Positions 43,074 through 52,784 are shown, numbered from the stretch's first letter. The stretch: 64,000 nt of DNA from DAIPJH01 sp036770365 (GCA_036770365.1 DAIPJH010000005.1:93618-157617), one strand, 5' to 3'. Notes: generated from the sequence alone by a model not told the origin. Numbers and translations are program-made.

Positions 43074-44567
43074 TTATTCCATTGGATATAACGGTAAGCG
43101 AGCGGCAATTTCAAGTATAGTTTCGCCATCATGATGATAATGTTCGGTATTACCGATTATCTGTGTTGTTTCATGCCCTTTACCCGCTACCACAAGTACA
43201 TCACCAACGTGCATATTTTCCATGGCATAGGCAATAGCATCTACCCGTGAACCTATCTCTTTTGCATGTGGCACGGCTTTCATAATCGCGCTACGAATCA
43301 TCGCAGGGTCTTCACTTCTAGGATTATCATCTGTAACCACTATTTTATCTGCAAACTGCGCCGCCACCGCACCCATCTTTGAACGTTTAGATGTATCTCG
43401 ATCACCACCACACCCAAACACAATCCACAAATCTTTTTTTACATGTGGGCGCAACGATTTTAACACATTAGCGATCGCTTCTGCCGTATGTGCATAATCC
43501 GTAAACACAGGCATTCCGCCCTCAAGCGTCACAATACGATCTAAACGTCCCGCAACCCCCATAAGATGTGGTAACGCAGCCAAAAACATATCACGTTGTG
43601 TAGGCGATACTTCGCCCCATAATGCTGCTAACGCTGCGATCACGTTCATCATTTGAAATGCGCCGTAAAGCGGGATCATTCCTTTCCAGACCTGACCAGC
43701 CAATGAAAACACCACCTGTTGACCACCCTCTACCGCCTCAGCAGACACGATCCGAAAATCTGCCTGATCCGCACGCCCAAAAGTCACAACCTTTTGTCCC
43801 AAAGCTTGGCATATTGGCATCAAACGCATAATATTGCAGTCATCGGCATTAAGAACAGCAACACCATCACCCGCAAGCAACTCTTTAAATAGCCTTGCTT
43901 TCGCTTCAAAATAATCCTCAGGAGTCGGGTGATAATCACCATGATCATGCCCAAAAGTCGTAAAAATCGCCACACGCGGCGTTACACCATCCAAACGATA
44001 CTGATGTAACCCATGCGACGAAGCTTCCATCGCCACATGTTCCACGCCACCCACCTGCAATGCATGCAATAAAGAAGCAAGCACCACAGGATCAGGAGTA
44101 GTATTAGGGAATTTAGGAAGATTCTGAACGTGCGCACAGCGAACTCCGAGCGTGCCAATTGATGCGGATTTTTCACTCACCGCTTCCCATAACTGACGAA
44201 TGAATTCAGCCGTTGACGTTTTTCCATCTGTACCTGTAATCGCAGTAACATGCTTGGGCTGTGGTGCATAAAATACAGACGCAAGATGCGCGGTTGCCTT
44301 ACGAACATCGTGTGATTCTAAACGTGATACATTCTCAGAAATATGTACACGCGCTGAAGGCGCGCAAAGAATCGCAGACGCTCCTGCCGCAATAGCTTGT
44401 GGGACGTAGTCTTCTCCATTCATCGTCACACCACGTACGGCAACAAACAGACTATTACGACGCACCTGACGTGAATCACTGGTAATATGTTCAATTACTG
44501 CATCATCATAACCTGATATCATCTCGATCTCAGGGACACTGGCAAGCAACTTAGTAACGAACTGCAT
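43074..44567 (-). CDS. murE: UDP-MurNAc-L-Ala-D-Glu:meso-diaminopimelate ligase
   Basis: A protein of about 497 residues. GTDGKTSTAEFIRQ is the ATP loop; the substrate-choice motif is DDNPRSEDP, the form that selects meso-diaminopimelate, so the wall is DAP-type. The start at 44567 (MQFVTKLLASVPEIE) is preferred over a long extension to 44696 that would lie inside ftsI, and AGGGGCGGGG precedes it. It overlaps ftsI by about 17 bases. It has the expected place between ftsI and murF. Confidence 0.95.
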   Translation of the reverse strand: MQFVTKLLASVPEIEMISGYDDAVIEHITSDSRQVRRNSLFVAVRGVTMNGEDYVPQAIAAGASAILCAPSARVHISENVSRLESHDVRKATAHLASVFYAPQPKHVTAITGTDGKTSTAEFIRQLWEAVSEKSASIGTLGVRCAHVQNLPKFPNTTPDPVVLASLLHALQVGGVEHVAMEASSHGLHQYRLDGVTPRVAIFTTFGHDHGDYHPTPEDYFEAKARLFKELLAGDGVAVLNADDCNIMRLMPICQALGQKVVTFGRADQADFRIVSAEAVEGGQQVVFSLAGQVWKGMIPLYGAFQMMNVIAALAALWGEVSPTQRDMFLAALPHLMGVAGRLDRIVTLEGGMPVFTDYAHTAEAIANVLKSLRPHVKKDLWIVFGCGGDRDTSKRSKMGAVAAQFADKIVVTDDNPRSEDPAMIRSAIMKAVPHAKEIGSRVDAIAYAMENMHVGDVLVVAGKGHETTQIIGNTEHYHHDGETILEIAARLPLYPME

Positions 44568-46449
44568 GAATACGCCCCGCCCCTTCTGCACTCGCATCTT
44601 GCTGATGTTGCCAGAAATTATCCATCTCATCCTCTGGTACTTCAAAAATGGGAGACATCCCAAGCATTGGCCCCATTTGACTGATAATTTTTTCAACTAC
44701 AGGCGCAGCGACCCATCCCCCTGTCGCAAAATTATAAGTACTTTTATTACCCTTCGGCTCATCAAGCGTCACCAACACAATATATTGCGGATTATCCATA
44801 GGAAACGCACTAATGAACGAAGAAATCATTGCCTTGTCATTATAACGCCCGTTCGCGCTTGGCTTTTCTGCCGTACCTGTTTTTCCACCAACACGATAAC
44901 CCGCAGCATCAGCCTTTTTTCCCGTCCCATACTGCACCACCATCCGCATCAGCCTACGAATATTATGCACCGTCGACATCTTCACCACAGGCTCACCTTC
45001 TAGCTGCCCTTTATTACCATCTTTCAGTAAAGTGATATGCCTAAAATGCCCGTCTCCTATGATGGCCGCCATCCCCTGCACCAAATGAAGTGGCGTCACA
45101 GCGATCCCATGACCATAAGCCACCGTCATCATACTAATTTCTTTCCAAGGATTTGGGATTTGAGGACGCGCACGCTCTGGCAACTCCACATGCACAGGCT
45201 CAAATAATCCCAATTTTTTGAGAAATGTCTGCTGTTTTTCCATTCCCACATCCATAATCATCCGTACAGTACCAATATTCGAAGAATAGGCAAAAATCTC
45301 AGGTACGGATAACCAACGACGCTTTGGATGCGAATCTTTTATCACAAAATTAGCAATACGAATAGGATTAGTCGCATCATACCCGCCATGCATATCCACC
45401 GTACCAGAATCTAACGCTAATGCGGTCGTAAACGCCTTAAACGTTGAACCCATCTCATACGTCCCTAATGACGCACGATTAAAACGCTTCAGCGATTTAT
45501 CAGGAGCAGGATGGTTAGGATCAAAATCAGGCAGATTGACCATCGAAGTAATCTCGCCCGTACCCACATGCATGATCACACCTGTTGCCCCAATCGCCTG
45601 AAATTCCTCCACCGCCTTATAAAGTTGATCGTACATCATATATTGCATCCGCACATCCACCGCAAGCTTCAGTGGTTCATGCGAACTCGTATCACGCAAT
45701 TTTTTATCAAAAAACTTCTCCACTCCCGCTAGTCCATTATTATCTTGTCCCACAAAACCCAAAATATGGGAAAGTAAATTGCCCTGAGGATACACACGCA
45801 CATACTCTTGCTGAAAATATAACCCAGGAATACCAAGACGGTTCACTTCATATTGCTGCTGAGGCGTCAAGTTACGCTTAACCCACACAAATTTACGTCC
45901 TGACTTCATCTGCTTGATCAGTGTGTTTTTATTCACATCCGTCAAGACTTGAGTGACCAAATCCGCCACTTGCTCTGGCTCACGAATTTCTTTCATTGTA
46001 GCATAAAGCGATGCCGCCTCAAGCGAGGTTGCCAACACCACCCCATTACGATCCACAATATCCGCACGTGGCAATACAAGAGAGTTTTTCCAGTTTTCCT
46101 CTTCTTTATCTGCATCAGCAGAAAGCATCGCCTGCAAACCTTGACCGCCCGCAACCAATGTCATCAGATCAATCCCGGATGCCGCACCTGAACGACTCGC
46201 CACATGACTTGCACGCTCCAATAAAGCAGCCACACCACCTTGCTCTGGAATGGTTACCATCACCACGCGCAACGCAATGGCGGAAAACAACATAGCGTAG
46301 CATGCGATGATAAACATCAGCCAACCACGCCCTCGCTCTAATACTTGCTGACCTCGGCTTTGTACCCTGACCACACCCGCTTCACGACCGACATCCCCCG
46401 TCAACCGCATCAATTTCGAGCATTGTTGGGCAAAACGCCTAACGGCCAT
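44551..46449 (-). CDS. ftsI: Septal transpeptidase FtsI (PBP3)
   Basis: A 632-residue class B penicillin-binding protein. An N-terminal cytoplasmic part and a transmembrane segment (about 43-67) lead to a long pedestal domain. The active-site motifs are STFK in YEMGSTFKAF near residue 334, SSN in YSSNIGT near 387 and KTGTAEK near 519. About 40 extra residues before the transmembrane segment and an insert (about 80-125) make it slightly longer than E. coli PBP3. It overlaps ftsL by 11 bases and is in standard dcw position. Confidence 0.95.
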   Translation of the reverse strand: MAVRRFAQQCSKLMRLTGDVGREAGVVRVQSRGQQVLERGRGWLMFIIACYAMLFSAIALRVVMVTIPEQGGVAALLERASHVASRSGAASGIDLMTLVAGGQGLQAMLSADADKEEENWKNSLVLPRADIVDRNGVVLATSLEAASLYATMKEIREPEQVADLVTQVLTDVNKNTLIKQMKSGRKFVWVKRNLTPQQQYEVNRLGIPGLYFQQEYVRVYPQGNLLSHILGFVGQDNNGLAGVEKFFDKKLRDTSSHEPLKLAVDVRMQYMMYDQLYKAVEEFQAIGATGVIMHVGTGEITSMVNLPDFDPNHPAPDKSLKRFNRASLGTYEMGSTFKAFTTALALDSGTVDMHGGYDATNPIRIANFVIKDSHPKRRWLSVPEIFAYSSNIGTVRMIMDVGMEKQQTFLKKLGLFEPVHVELPERARPQIPNPWKEISMMTVAYGHGIAVTPLHLVQGMAAIIGDGHFRHITLLKDGNKGQLEGEPVVKMSTVHNIRRLMRMVVQYGTGKKADAAGYRVGGKTGTAEKPSANGRYNDKAMISSFISAFPMDNPQYIVLVTLDEPKGNKSTYNFATGGWVAAPVVEKIISQMGPMLGMSPIFEVPEDEMDNFWQHQQDASAEGAGRIHAVRY

Positions 46450-46825
46450 AGCGCACCTCTGCCGCTGGAGTCACAGAGGGCGCGTTAATAACACGACCAT
46501 CCGCAAGCTTATTACCTTCATCAACACCTTCTTCTACATCCACAGGCACATCTAATACCGCCATGGCATTTCCTTCAATCACTTGCTCTGCGGCAAGCGG
46601 GACAAGATCCAAATGACGACGACTCAATTCCTGTAATCGTGCAGGGCGATTCAAATAAACCCACTCCGCCTTAAGCACATGCAAATTTTTGTATTCTTCT
46701 TCAAGCTGTGCATTGAGATTTGCCGCTTCACGCTTAATGCCACGCACCTGATACTTGAGCTGATACACGCCGTACAGCCCGACCAGCACCGTCATCGCAA
46801 TCGCAAACATGGTATAAAGACGCAT
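46439..46825 (-). CDS. ftsL: Cell-division protein FtsL
   Basis: A 128-residue bitopic protein: a transmembrane helix at about 4-22 and a leucine/alanine coiled coil (YQVRGIKREAANLNAQLEEEYKNL) followed by RPARLQELSRRHLDLVPL. The position between rsmH and ftsI identifies it; FtsL sequences are poorly conserved. The C-terminal 35 residues are acidic. It forms a complex with FtsB and FtsQ that activates FtsW-FtsI. Confidence 0.88.
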   Translation of the reverse strand: MRLYTMFAIAMTVLVGLYGVYQLKYQVRGIKREAANLNAQLEEEYKNLHVLKAEWVYLNRPARLQELSRRHLDLVPLAAEQVIEGNAMAVLDVPVDVEEGVDEGNKLADGRVINAPSVTPAAEVRYGR

Positions 46826-46836
46826 GAACCCTCCGG

Positions 46837-47823
46837 CTATATTTTATTATGTTGGATCGGCGCATCCGTTCGGATGGCCGCCCGCAGCTTTGCCGAGCGT
46901 GCGCGTGCATTCACTTTCGTCTCCGCCTCTTTGGGCAGTATCGGAAATGGCTTTATCAGCCTAAATGATGGCTTCGCAGCTCGTCTTTCAACAAGATCGG
47001 GAACATGACGCGACCCAGAAGGTGCGACACGACCACGCTCTTGCAAAAATTGCTTAACAACTCTGTCTTCTAGCGAATGGAATACAACCACCGCCAAACG
47101 ACCTTCTGGCGAGAGCAAGAATTCCGACGCCAACAAAGCAGCACGAAGTTCATCTAACTCTGCGTTTACATGAATTCTTAGTGCCTGAAAAGTCCGAGTT
47201 GCAGAATCTTTCATATCTTTTGGACTTTTTTTCACGCTAGAACGCACAATACTCGCCAATTCCCCTGTAGTTTCAATAGGTTTTACCGCACGCGCCAACA
47301 CAATATTTTTTGCGACTTTACGAGATGCGCGCTCCTCACCCAAATGAAAAATGATATCTGCCAATTCCTCTTCCGGTAAAGTATTTACCACATCTGCCGC
47401 CGACATCCCCGAACACGACATACGCATATCAAGCGGCCCATCCATTCTAAAGGAAAACCCGCGCTCCGCTTGATCCAACTGCATCGAGGAAACACCAATA
47501 TCCAACATAATGCCCTGCACATGCTCAATACCTAACGAGGCAAGCAACGCCGCCATTTCACCAAAGCATCCCGACACAAAAGCAAACCGACCGTTATACT
47601 CCGCCTCCATCGCACGCGCCGTCTCCAACACCGAAGGATCACGGTCAATCGCAATCACACGGCATTTGGGCTGCGCATCTAATACACCACGACTATAACT
47701 ACCCGCACCAAACGTCCCATCCACGATCACATCACCCGCCCCAACATCCAGCGCAGCAAGCACCTCATCCAACATCACAGGGATATGCGGCGCAGAGGCA
47801 GCCGCCTGCATCATAGCACTCAT
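46837..47823 (-). CDS. rsmH: 16S rRNA m4C1402 methyltransferase RsmH
   Basis: A 328-residue methyltransferase that N4-methylates C1402 in the ribosomal P site. APHIPVMLDEVLAAL, DGTFGAGSYSRG and MLDIGVSSMQLDQAERGFSF are the family signature, and the C-terminus ends NARARSAKLRAAIRT. It overlaps the mraZ stop as ATGA. The position just after mraZ is standard. Confidence 0.96.
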   Translation of the reverse strand: MSAMMQAAASAPHIPVMLDEVLAALDVGAGDVIVDGTFGAGSYSRGVLDAQPKCRVIAIDRDPSVLETARAMEAEYNGRFAFVSGCFGEMAALLASLGIEHVQGIMLDIGVSSMQLDQAERGFSFRMDGPLDMRMSCSGMSAADVVNTLPEEELADIIFHLGEERASRKVAKNIVLARAVKPIETTGELASIVRSSVKKSPKDMKDSATRTFQALRIHVNAELDELRAALLASEFLLSPEGRLAVVVFHSLEDRVVKQFLQERGRVAPSGSRHVPDLVERRAAKPSFRLIKPFPILPKEAETKVNARARSAKLRAAIRTDAPIQHNKI

Positions 47824-48299
47824 GACACCCCCCCCACAAACTCACCCGCAGAACCAATCGAACGCAAATGCAAACGTTTTTCAAGCGCAAGCTTACGTGA
47901 TTTGGCTGCATGTTCAGCAAAAGCCTTTGGCTCCCAAATTTCGAACGTCGCACCCTTACCAACAAACACTACTTCTTCACCAATCCCGACAGACGCAAAC
48001 ATCCCCTCAGGCAGCATCACCCGCCCCTCACCATCAAACGGCAATTGCGCACTGCCACCCAGAATACTGGTAGTGAACGCATCATATTCTTCTGAAAAAG
48101 GATCAAGCTGATCAATACGGTTCATTACCGCCTCTAAACGACCCATCCCACATGCTTCGATGCAGGGATTTACAAACGAGGGGTACACCACGATACCTTG
48201 AAACGACTCTTTGGAAAGTACAGCGCGAAAACCACTAGGCACGGAAACCCGCCCCTTGCGATCTATCTTCTTCTCAAAACTTGAGAGAAACAACGCCAT
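47820..48299 (-). CDS. mraZ: Transcriptional regulator MraZ
   Basis: A protein of about 159 residues with two AbrB-like halves, the first beginning MALFLSSFEKKIDRKGRVSVPSGFRAVL and the second LPFDGEGRVMLPEGMFASVGIG. MraZ represses its own operon, the dcw cluster. GGGAG lies about nine bases before the ATG at 48299. An ATG at 48314 would overlap that ribosome-binding site and is less likely. Direct TGGG repeats lie in the promoter upstream. Confidence 0.95.
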   Translation of the reverse strand: MALFLSSFEKKIDRKGRVSVPSGFRAVLSKESFQGIVVYPSFVNPCIEACGMGRLEAVMNRIDQLDPFSEEYDAFTTSILGGSAQLPFDGEGRVMLPEGMFASVGIGEEVVFVGKGATFEIWEPKAFAEHAAKSRKLALEKRLHLRSIGSAGEFVGGVS

Positions 48300-48372
48300 C
48301 AAATTCACTCCCATTTACTCAAAAACCTGCCGAACACGTCACCAGTCTGCGCTGGTTCAATTTGGTTTTTCT

Positions 48373-48396
48373 TGGGTATATTTGGGATAGTATGGG
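48373..48396. promoter_or_regulatory. Three TGGG repeats at 10-bp spacing, probable MraZ box
   Basis: TGGG occurs at 48373-48376, 48383-48386 and 48393-48396, each ten bases apart, so they lie on one face of the helix. They straddle the -10 hexamer. MraZ of E. coli binds TGGGN repeats with five-base spacers in its own promoter; here TGGG reads on the strand opposite to mraZ, so orientation should be checked. Confidence 0.65.
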
Positions 48397-48415
48397 TTTA
48401 ACTTGTTCAAGTCAA
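48387..48415 (-). promoter_or_regulatory. dcw-cluster promoter (Pmra)
   Basis: On the minus strand TTGACT (48410-48415) and TACTAT (48387-48392) are exactly 17 bases apart. Transcription would start about 48380, with a leader near 80 bases to the mraZ ATG. Confidence 0.75.
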
Positions 48416-48465
48416 GTATTTTAGTAAGAGTATTTGGCATTTGGTATCTGGTAACTCATGATGAA

Positions 48466-48501
48466 CTAAAACAAGAAAAGGGCGCAGATTTCTCTGCACC
48501 C
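48466..48501 (-). terminator. Rho-independent terminator of the RTX lyase gene
   Basis: On the minus strand GGGTGCAGA-GAAA-TCTGCGCCC is followed by TTTTCTTGTTTT. It begins about 30 bases past the stop. Confidence 0.85.
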
Positions 48502-48533
48502 TCCACCCGAAAACACAACCTGATATATAGAAA

Positions 48534-51224
48534 CTAGAAGATAAAATCACCCGCATCAAAAGCGATATTACCATCAAATTTTACCACAAAATTATTATCC
48601 ATATCCGCAAGTATTGTCCGACCAGACTTAACATCAAAGCTAAATCCAAGCACATTTGAAGACATCGCCAAGCCACTCACGATAGAAGAAAAATGCAATG
48701 CATGCACATCCACCCTATCTTCATCCATTGCAAAATCCATCACGCGATCAGTCAATAATACTGTTGAATCCGTTTTGGAAAGAAACATAAAAATATCTTT
48801 TCCAGCCTCACCTTTAAACAGATCAGCTCCTAGACTCCCAACAAGCGTATCATCTCCCTTTCCACCAAGCAGCGTATCATTTCCTTCATCTCCACGAAGG
48901 TAATCATTATCATTTTGCCCAGATAAATAATCATTTCCTGTCCCACCATAAAGAAAATCAAAACCATATCCACCCGAGAGACGATCGTCACCACCATCTC
49001 CAAATAACTTATCATTCCCCTCGTCTCCCATTACAGAGTCCTGACCTTCATCCCCGCGTACAGAATCATCACCTACGCCGCCAGAAAGCGTATCCGCATC
49101 CTCGCCACCACGCAAAGTATCATTGCCTACATCACCGTTAAGCATATCAAACCCCAAAGACCCAGACGCATAATCATTCCCATCCCCACCATTGTGAAGA
49201 TCATTCCCCGCGCCACCATACACACTGTCATTCCCGCCTTCACCATTGACTGTGTCATTCCCCGTGCCACCAATCAATGAATCATTACCTAACAAGCCAG
49301 AAAGCACATCATCCCCACTGAGCGCGTTGATAGTATCCGCACCATTCGACCCTTGCAGCACATCATTACCCTTTGTCGGTGTAGGAAGCTTAAACTCTTC
49401 CTCCACCACCAATGCGCCATCATCCGCCAAAGAAATGCGATAAACAGTGCCGTCATAAGTTAAATTTGCCACCATATGTCCATCGACATACGTAGCACTC
49501 AACGTCAAGTCTAGAGAAGCCCCCAAAGATGGAGCAAACGCAGAAACGTACCATGCGTCTTCAGAAGTTTGAGAAATATCCAATACGGGAGATGGTTCAA
49601 CTTGGTATAACGCAGGGGTCACCCACCCCTGAGGCTGACTTCCTAAACGACCAGAAATAATATCAAACGATGCCCCAGAATCTGTGGCAAAAGCGGTATC
49701 AACAAATATTTTTCCAAGCTGAAATTCTCCATCTGCACTAGCATCCAACCCAACCACATCAGGATCAAAATGATAATTCAGCTCATATACATGTTGCTGG
49801 CCATCCGTCGCATCTGCACGATCCAACACAACCACAACACCATCTTTTAATACCAGTAGTCCACGCGTTACCGTAATACCAGCGTACCCAGCATGACTCA
49901 CATACGCAAAAGAATAATGTTGAGTATCTTCAATCTTCAACACATCGGGCTTCACATCAAAATTTTTACCATCAACCAGCAAGAGATTATGCGCGCGCGA
50001 GGAAAAGAAATATTCATTACGAAACGTACCATTTAGCCCCGGCTCGTTTTCTTTATCGTAGCTATATGGTCCACCAGAATCGATTAAGATATTTTGTCCA
50101 TATGCAGAATAAATAAAGTTGGTGTTATCGTAATTGCCATGCGACAGACGTTTATCTGACACATCAAAAACAATACGAGTATCGCGCTCATTTTCCCACT
50201 TATATTCAGGACGAAAAATAATATAGCCCCCAGCCGAGCGATCCACCACATCAGTAGGACGCACACCCTCGACACCATCACTTAGAATATATTTCGCCGT
50301 AGGAGTTAATAAACCACTATCAATCACTTGCTGAATATAAGAAGACGCAGATTTTGTACCATAAATAGTATCACCAATTTCAGCTACAGCACCATTTGGA
50401 CGACGCGTCAATAAGTCAAATTCCAACATTTCAGCAAGCACTTGGTCATAATTATAATCCAATGAATAACCCGCGTCTGCCACCAGATATTTTTGGGCTT
50501 CTAACACCAAACTTAAGTCCAACCGATGATACGCAAAAGACTGCTCCCGCGTGACACCTACATCCAAATTAATGACTTGCCCAAGAATAATCTGAACTGC
50601 GTCCATACCATACTCAAACAAATCCTCTGCATTCTCCTCATAATAAGGACTCGTTTCGTCTTGTCCAAAAACAGAAGCATAAGACACCAACGCCATCGCA
50701 TGAAAAAAACGGTGGTTACTAAAAGCCCAAGCATCTTCTTTATCCAACTGATAAAGTAACTGATCGCGGTGATTTTCCAAACCATGCGCAATAATCATCT
50801 GCTCTTCAGAGGTCAACGTAATGACCCCTTCTTTTTGAACATATGTATCAAACATATAGGTTAACGTAGCTGTTCTGAACGCATTGCAAGCATCGTTCCA
50901 CACCATATCATGACTAGGGTCTGCAACATCTTGATTGGCGTCCATAAAACTTAACATCATGGATTTTAAATATTCAGGAAACCCATCAAAATCGCCTGCT
51001 TTATATGCTTTTTCACCAGCAAACAACCATCCCATAGAATAATAATATAGTGACCATGTACGACTAGTATATGGATCCTCAGACCATGTTGGACTCTCAG
51101 GAATTGCAAAAGCATCTAATGTTGCAACAGGCTTAATCGAGTAATCTTCTAAAAACATCTCTAAGTCTTCGTCACTTCCATAACGCGCTGCTTCGCGTGT
51201 CCAATATACTGGATTCTCAATCAT
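48534..51224 (-). CDS. Heparinase II/III-like polysaccharide lyase with RTX repeats
   Basis: An 896-residue protein. Residues about 1-270 look like the alpha-helical toroid of heparinase/alginate lyases (SNHRFFHAMAL holds an Asn-His pair), and about 330-600 a beta-sandwich resembling the heparinase II/III C-terminal domain, with SHGNYDNTNFIYSAYG, ILIDSGGPYSYD and SSRAHNLLLVDG. Residues about 615-810 are roughly 22 calcium-binding nonapeptides of the GGxGxDxLx type (GNDTLRGGE, GDDSVRGDE). The C-terminal 85 residues resemble the serralysin/RTX end that carries the type I secretion signal. No N-terminal signal peptide is present, which fits type I secretion. The cleaved sugar is unknown. No secretion genes are nearby. 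Confidence 0.82.
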   Translation of the reverse strand: MIENPVYWTREAARYGSDEDLEMFLEDYSIKPVATLDAFAIPESPTWSEDPYTSRTWSLYYYSMGWLFAGEKAYKAGDFDGFPEYLKSMMLSFMDANQDVADPSHDMVWNDACNAFRTATLTYMFDTYVQKEGVITLTSEEQMIIAHGLENHRDQLLYQLDKEDAWAFSNHRFFHAMALVSYASVFGQDETSPYYEENAEDLFEYGMDAVQIILGQVINLDVGVTREQSFAYHRLDLSLVLEAQKYLVADAGYSLDYNYDQVLAEMLEFDLLTRRPNGAVAEIGDTIYGTKSASSYIQQVIDSGLLTPTAKYILSDGVEGVRPTDVVDRSAGGYIIFRPEYKWENERDTRIVFDVSDKRLSHGNYDNTNFIYSAYGQNILIDSGGPYSYDKENEPGLNGTFRNEYFFSSRAHNLLLVDGKNFDVKPDVLKIEDTQHYSFAYVSHAGYAGITVTRGLLVLKDGVVVVLDRADATDGQQHVYELNYHFDPDVVGLDASADGEFQLGKIFVDTAFATDSGASFDIISGRLGSQPQGWVTPALYQVEPSPVLDISQTSEDAWYVSAFAPSLGASLDLTLSATYVDGHMVANLTYDGTVYRISLADDGALVVEEEFKLPTPTKGNDVLQGSNGADTINALSGDDVLSGLLGNDSLIGGTGNDTVNGEGGNDSVYGGAGNDLHNGGDGNDYASGSLGFDMLNGDVGNDTLRGGEDADTLSGGVGDDSVRGDEGQDSVMGDEGNDKLFGDGGDDRLSGGYGFDFLYGGTGNDYLSGQNDNDYLRGDEGNDTLLGGKGDDTLVGSLGADLFKGEAGKDIFMFLSKTDSTVLLTDRVMDFAMDEDRVDVHALHFSSIVSGLAMSSNVLGFSFDVKSGRTILADMDNNFVVKFDGNIAFDAGDFIF

Positions 51225-51562
51225 GCCTTCAACCCCTTACCAGAAAATATTATTATTAATAATTAATTAACATTTTTGCCACCAAGTAGCACAAAGGTAA
51301 TAAAAATACAATCTATATTTGCAAGAGAATTTACACCAAGCATAGGCATCCCTTATGCTGCTAGTAAGGCATCCCTACACTACTGTGCAAACAACTTATA
51401 TTGTTAAGCGCGAGAGACACAAAACACACAGAACAAAAAGTCGTCACACCACTGACAGCTAGTATGAAGATTTGATGACAATTTCTTTGGCTATATTGTA
51501 AACCACCCCCAACAATGCTACTATCGTATAATGATAAATGGCGTTTTTAAGGGGTTTTCAGT
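51225..51562. other. Divergent intergenic region
   Basis: This 338-base gap is AT-rich, especially 51240-51300, and holds TATAAT at 51527-51532 before the next gene without a clear -35. A short direct repeat GGCATCCCTTATG/GGCATCCCTACAC occurs near 51348-51382. No gene or RNA is seen. Confidence 0.5.
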
Positions 51563-51973
51563 ATGGCTGAAAAAGAACACAAAGTCATTCACAGCGTTAA
51601 TAAATCAATCGCTGAATTCGCTGAAAGAATTCCGTTTTTAGGAAGGGCCTACAATAGGCTTGTCGTTGGATACGGCAACCTACTAGACCGCGTCGGCCGT
51701 GCCATTGGCTTTGACTTACAAACAGATCAAAGCCGCGCAGCGTTTTTGGAATACAAAACCGCCATTGAAGCAACAGAAGCAAGAAAAGCTGCTACAAAAA
51801 CTGAGCCGCTCCTTCTCGTGGATGAAAAAACGGGAGCAACCATAGACAAAGTATCGCCTGATGAGTACCACGCACTCATGACTCGCCTTAAAGATGGCGG
51901 GCAAAACAAAAAATGGGTAGAAGCAGTCAGAGCTGGAGAAAAAGCAGCAAGCGAAGCACTAGAACGCGCCTAA
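51563..51973 (+). CDS. Conserved-looking small protein of unknown function
   Basis: A 136-residue protein, soluble and mostly helical, with no signal peptide. The N-terminal half has FAERIPFLGRAYNRLVVGYGNLLDRVG, an amphipathic segment, and the C-terminal half ends in an Ala/Glu/Lys helix (VEAVRAGEKAASEALERA). AAGGGG precedes the ATG. No family is recognised. It overlaps convergent queH by four bases. Confidence 0.65.
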   Translation: MAEKEHKVIHSVNKSIAEFAERIPFLGRAYNRLVVGYGNLLDRVGRAIGFDLQTDQSRAAFLEYKTAIEATEARKAATKTEPLLLVDEKTGATIDKVSPDEYHALMTRLKDGGQNKKWVEAVRAGEKAASEALERA

Positions 51974-52644
51974 CTTCCTGCCGCGTCACCCAACTTCTTC
52001 TCATACCACGTCTCGCCAATCGCAATCTTGTCGCGCCCCTTAGATTCACGCCATGTGTTGGTATCACGCAGCGAATAGATACAGCCACAATATTGCTGGG
52101 CATAGAATTCTTCTTCTTTGGCAAGATCGTACATCCGCGCACTGCCGCCGTCTTTGCGCCAATTATACGTCCAGTAGGTTATGTCCTCATAATGCTTCGC
52201 CGCACGCAGACCACAATCATTAATCTGATCCATATCCTTCCAGCGCGAGATTCCGAGTGAACTGGTGAACACACGAAAACCGTTTTCATGCGCATACAAC
52301 GCTGTACGCACAAAGCGCATATCAAAACACATCGTGCAACGCTCACCGCGCTCAGGCGCATATTCCATGCCCTTCGCCCGTGCAAACCAATCCTGTACAT
52401 CGTAATCCGCATCGACAAATGGAATACCCAATTTATCCGCGTAACGGATATTCTCATCTTTACGAATGTTATATTCCTTGAGTGGATGAATGTTAGGATT
52501 ATAGAAAAAAATCGTCAGATCCAAACCACTCTCGTGCATTTTTTCAATCAACGGCCCCGAACACGGCGCGCAGCAAGAATGCAAAAGCACTCGCTTTTCA
52601 CCAAAAGGCACATCAAAAACTTCCTGTTCACGCACTGCCATCAC
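51970..52644 (-). CDS. queH: Epoxyqueuosine reductase QueH
   Basis: A 224-residue protein of the DUF208/QueH family, which reduces epoxyqueuosine to queuosine in tRNA and replaces the unrelated QueG. The conserved cysteines are seen in LLHSCCAPCSG (C24, C25, C28), GERCTMCFDMR and QQYCGCIYS, ligands for iron-sulfur and metal sites. The protein also has the family's FFYNPNIHPLKEY and TSSLGISRWKD. With queA (58767) and tgt (62547), it gives three queuosine steps in this window. It is single in its transcription unit. Confidence 0.93.
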   Translation of the reverse strand: MMAVREQEVFDVPFGEKRVLLHSCCAPCSGPLIEKMHESGLDLTIFFYNPNIHPLKEYNIRKDENIRYADKLGIPFVDADYDVQDWFARAKGMEYAPERGERCTMCFDMRFVRTALYAHENGFRVFTSSLGISRWKDMDQINDCGLRAAKHYEDITYWTYNWRKDGGSARMYDLAKEEEFYAQQYCGCIYSLRDTNTWRESKGRDKIAIGETWYEKKLGDAAGS

Positions 52645-52784
52645 CCGCCCTCAATACACCCTCAATTTTCGACCCCAGCTATAAATATTTTTTACCCTAA
52701 AGTCTAGCTTTTATACTTGCCAACACGTGCAAATACGCCTACGTTTTCACCTCACTCAAAGCATAAACGACAAGGTCTAAACCC

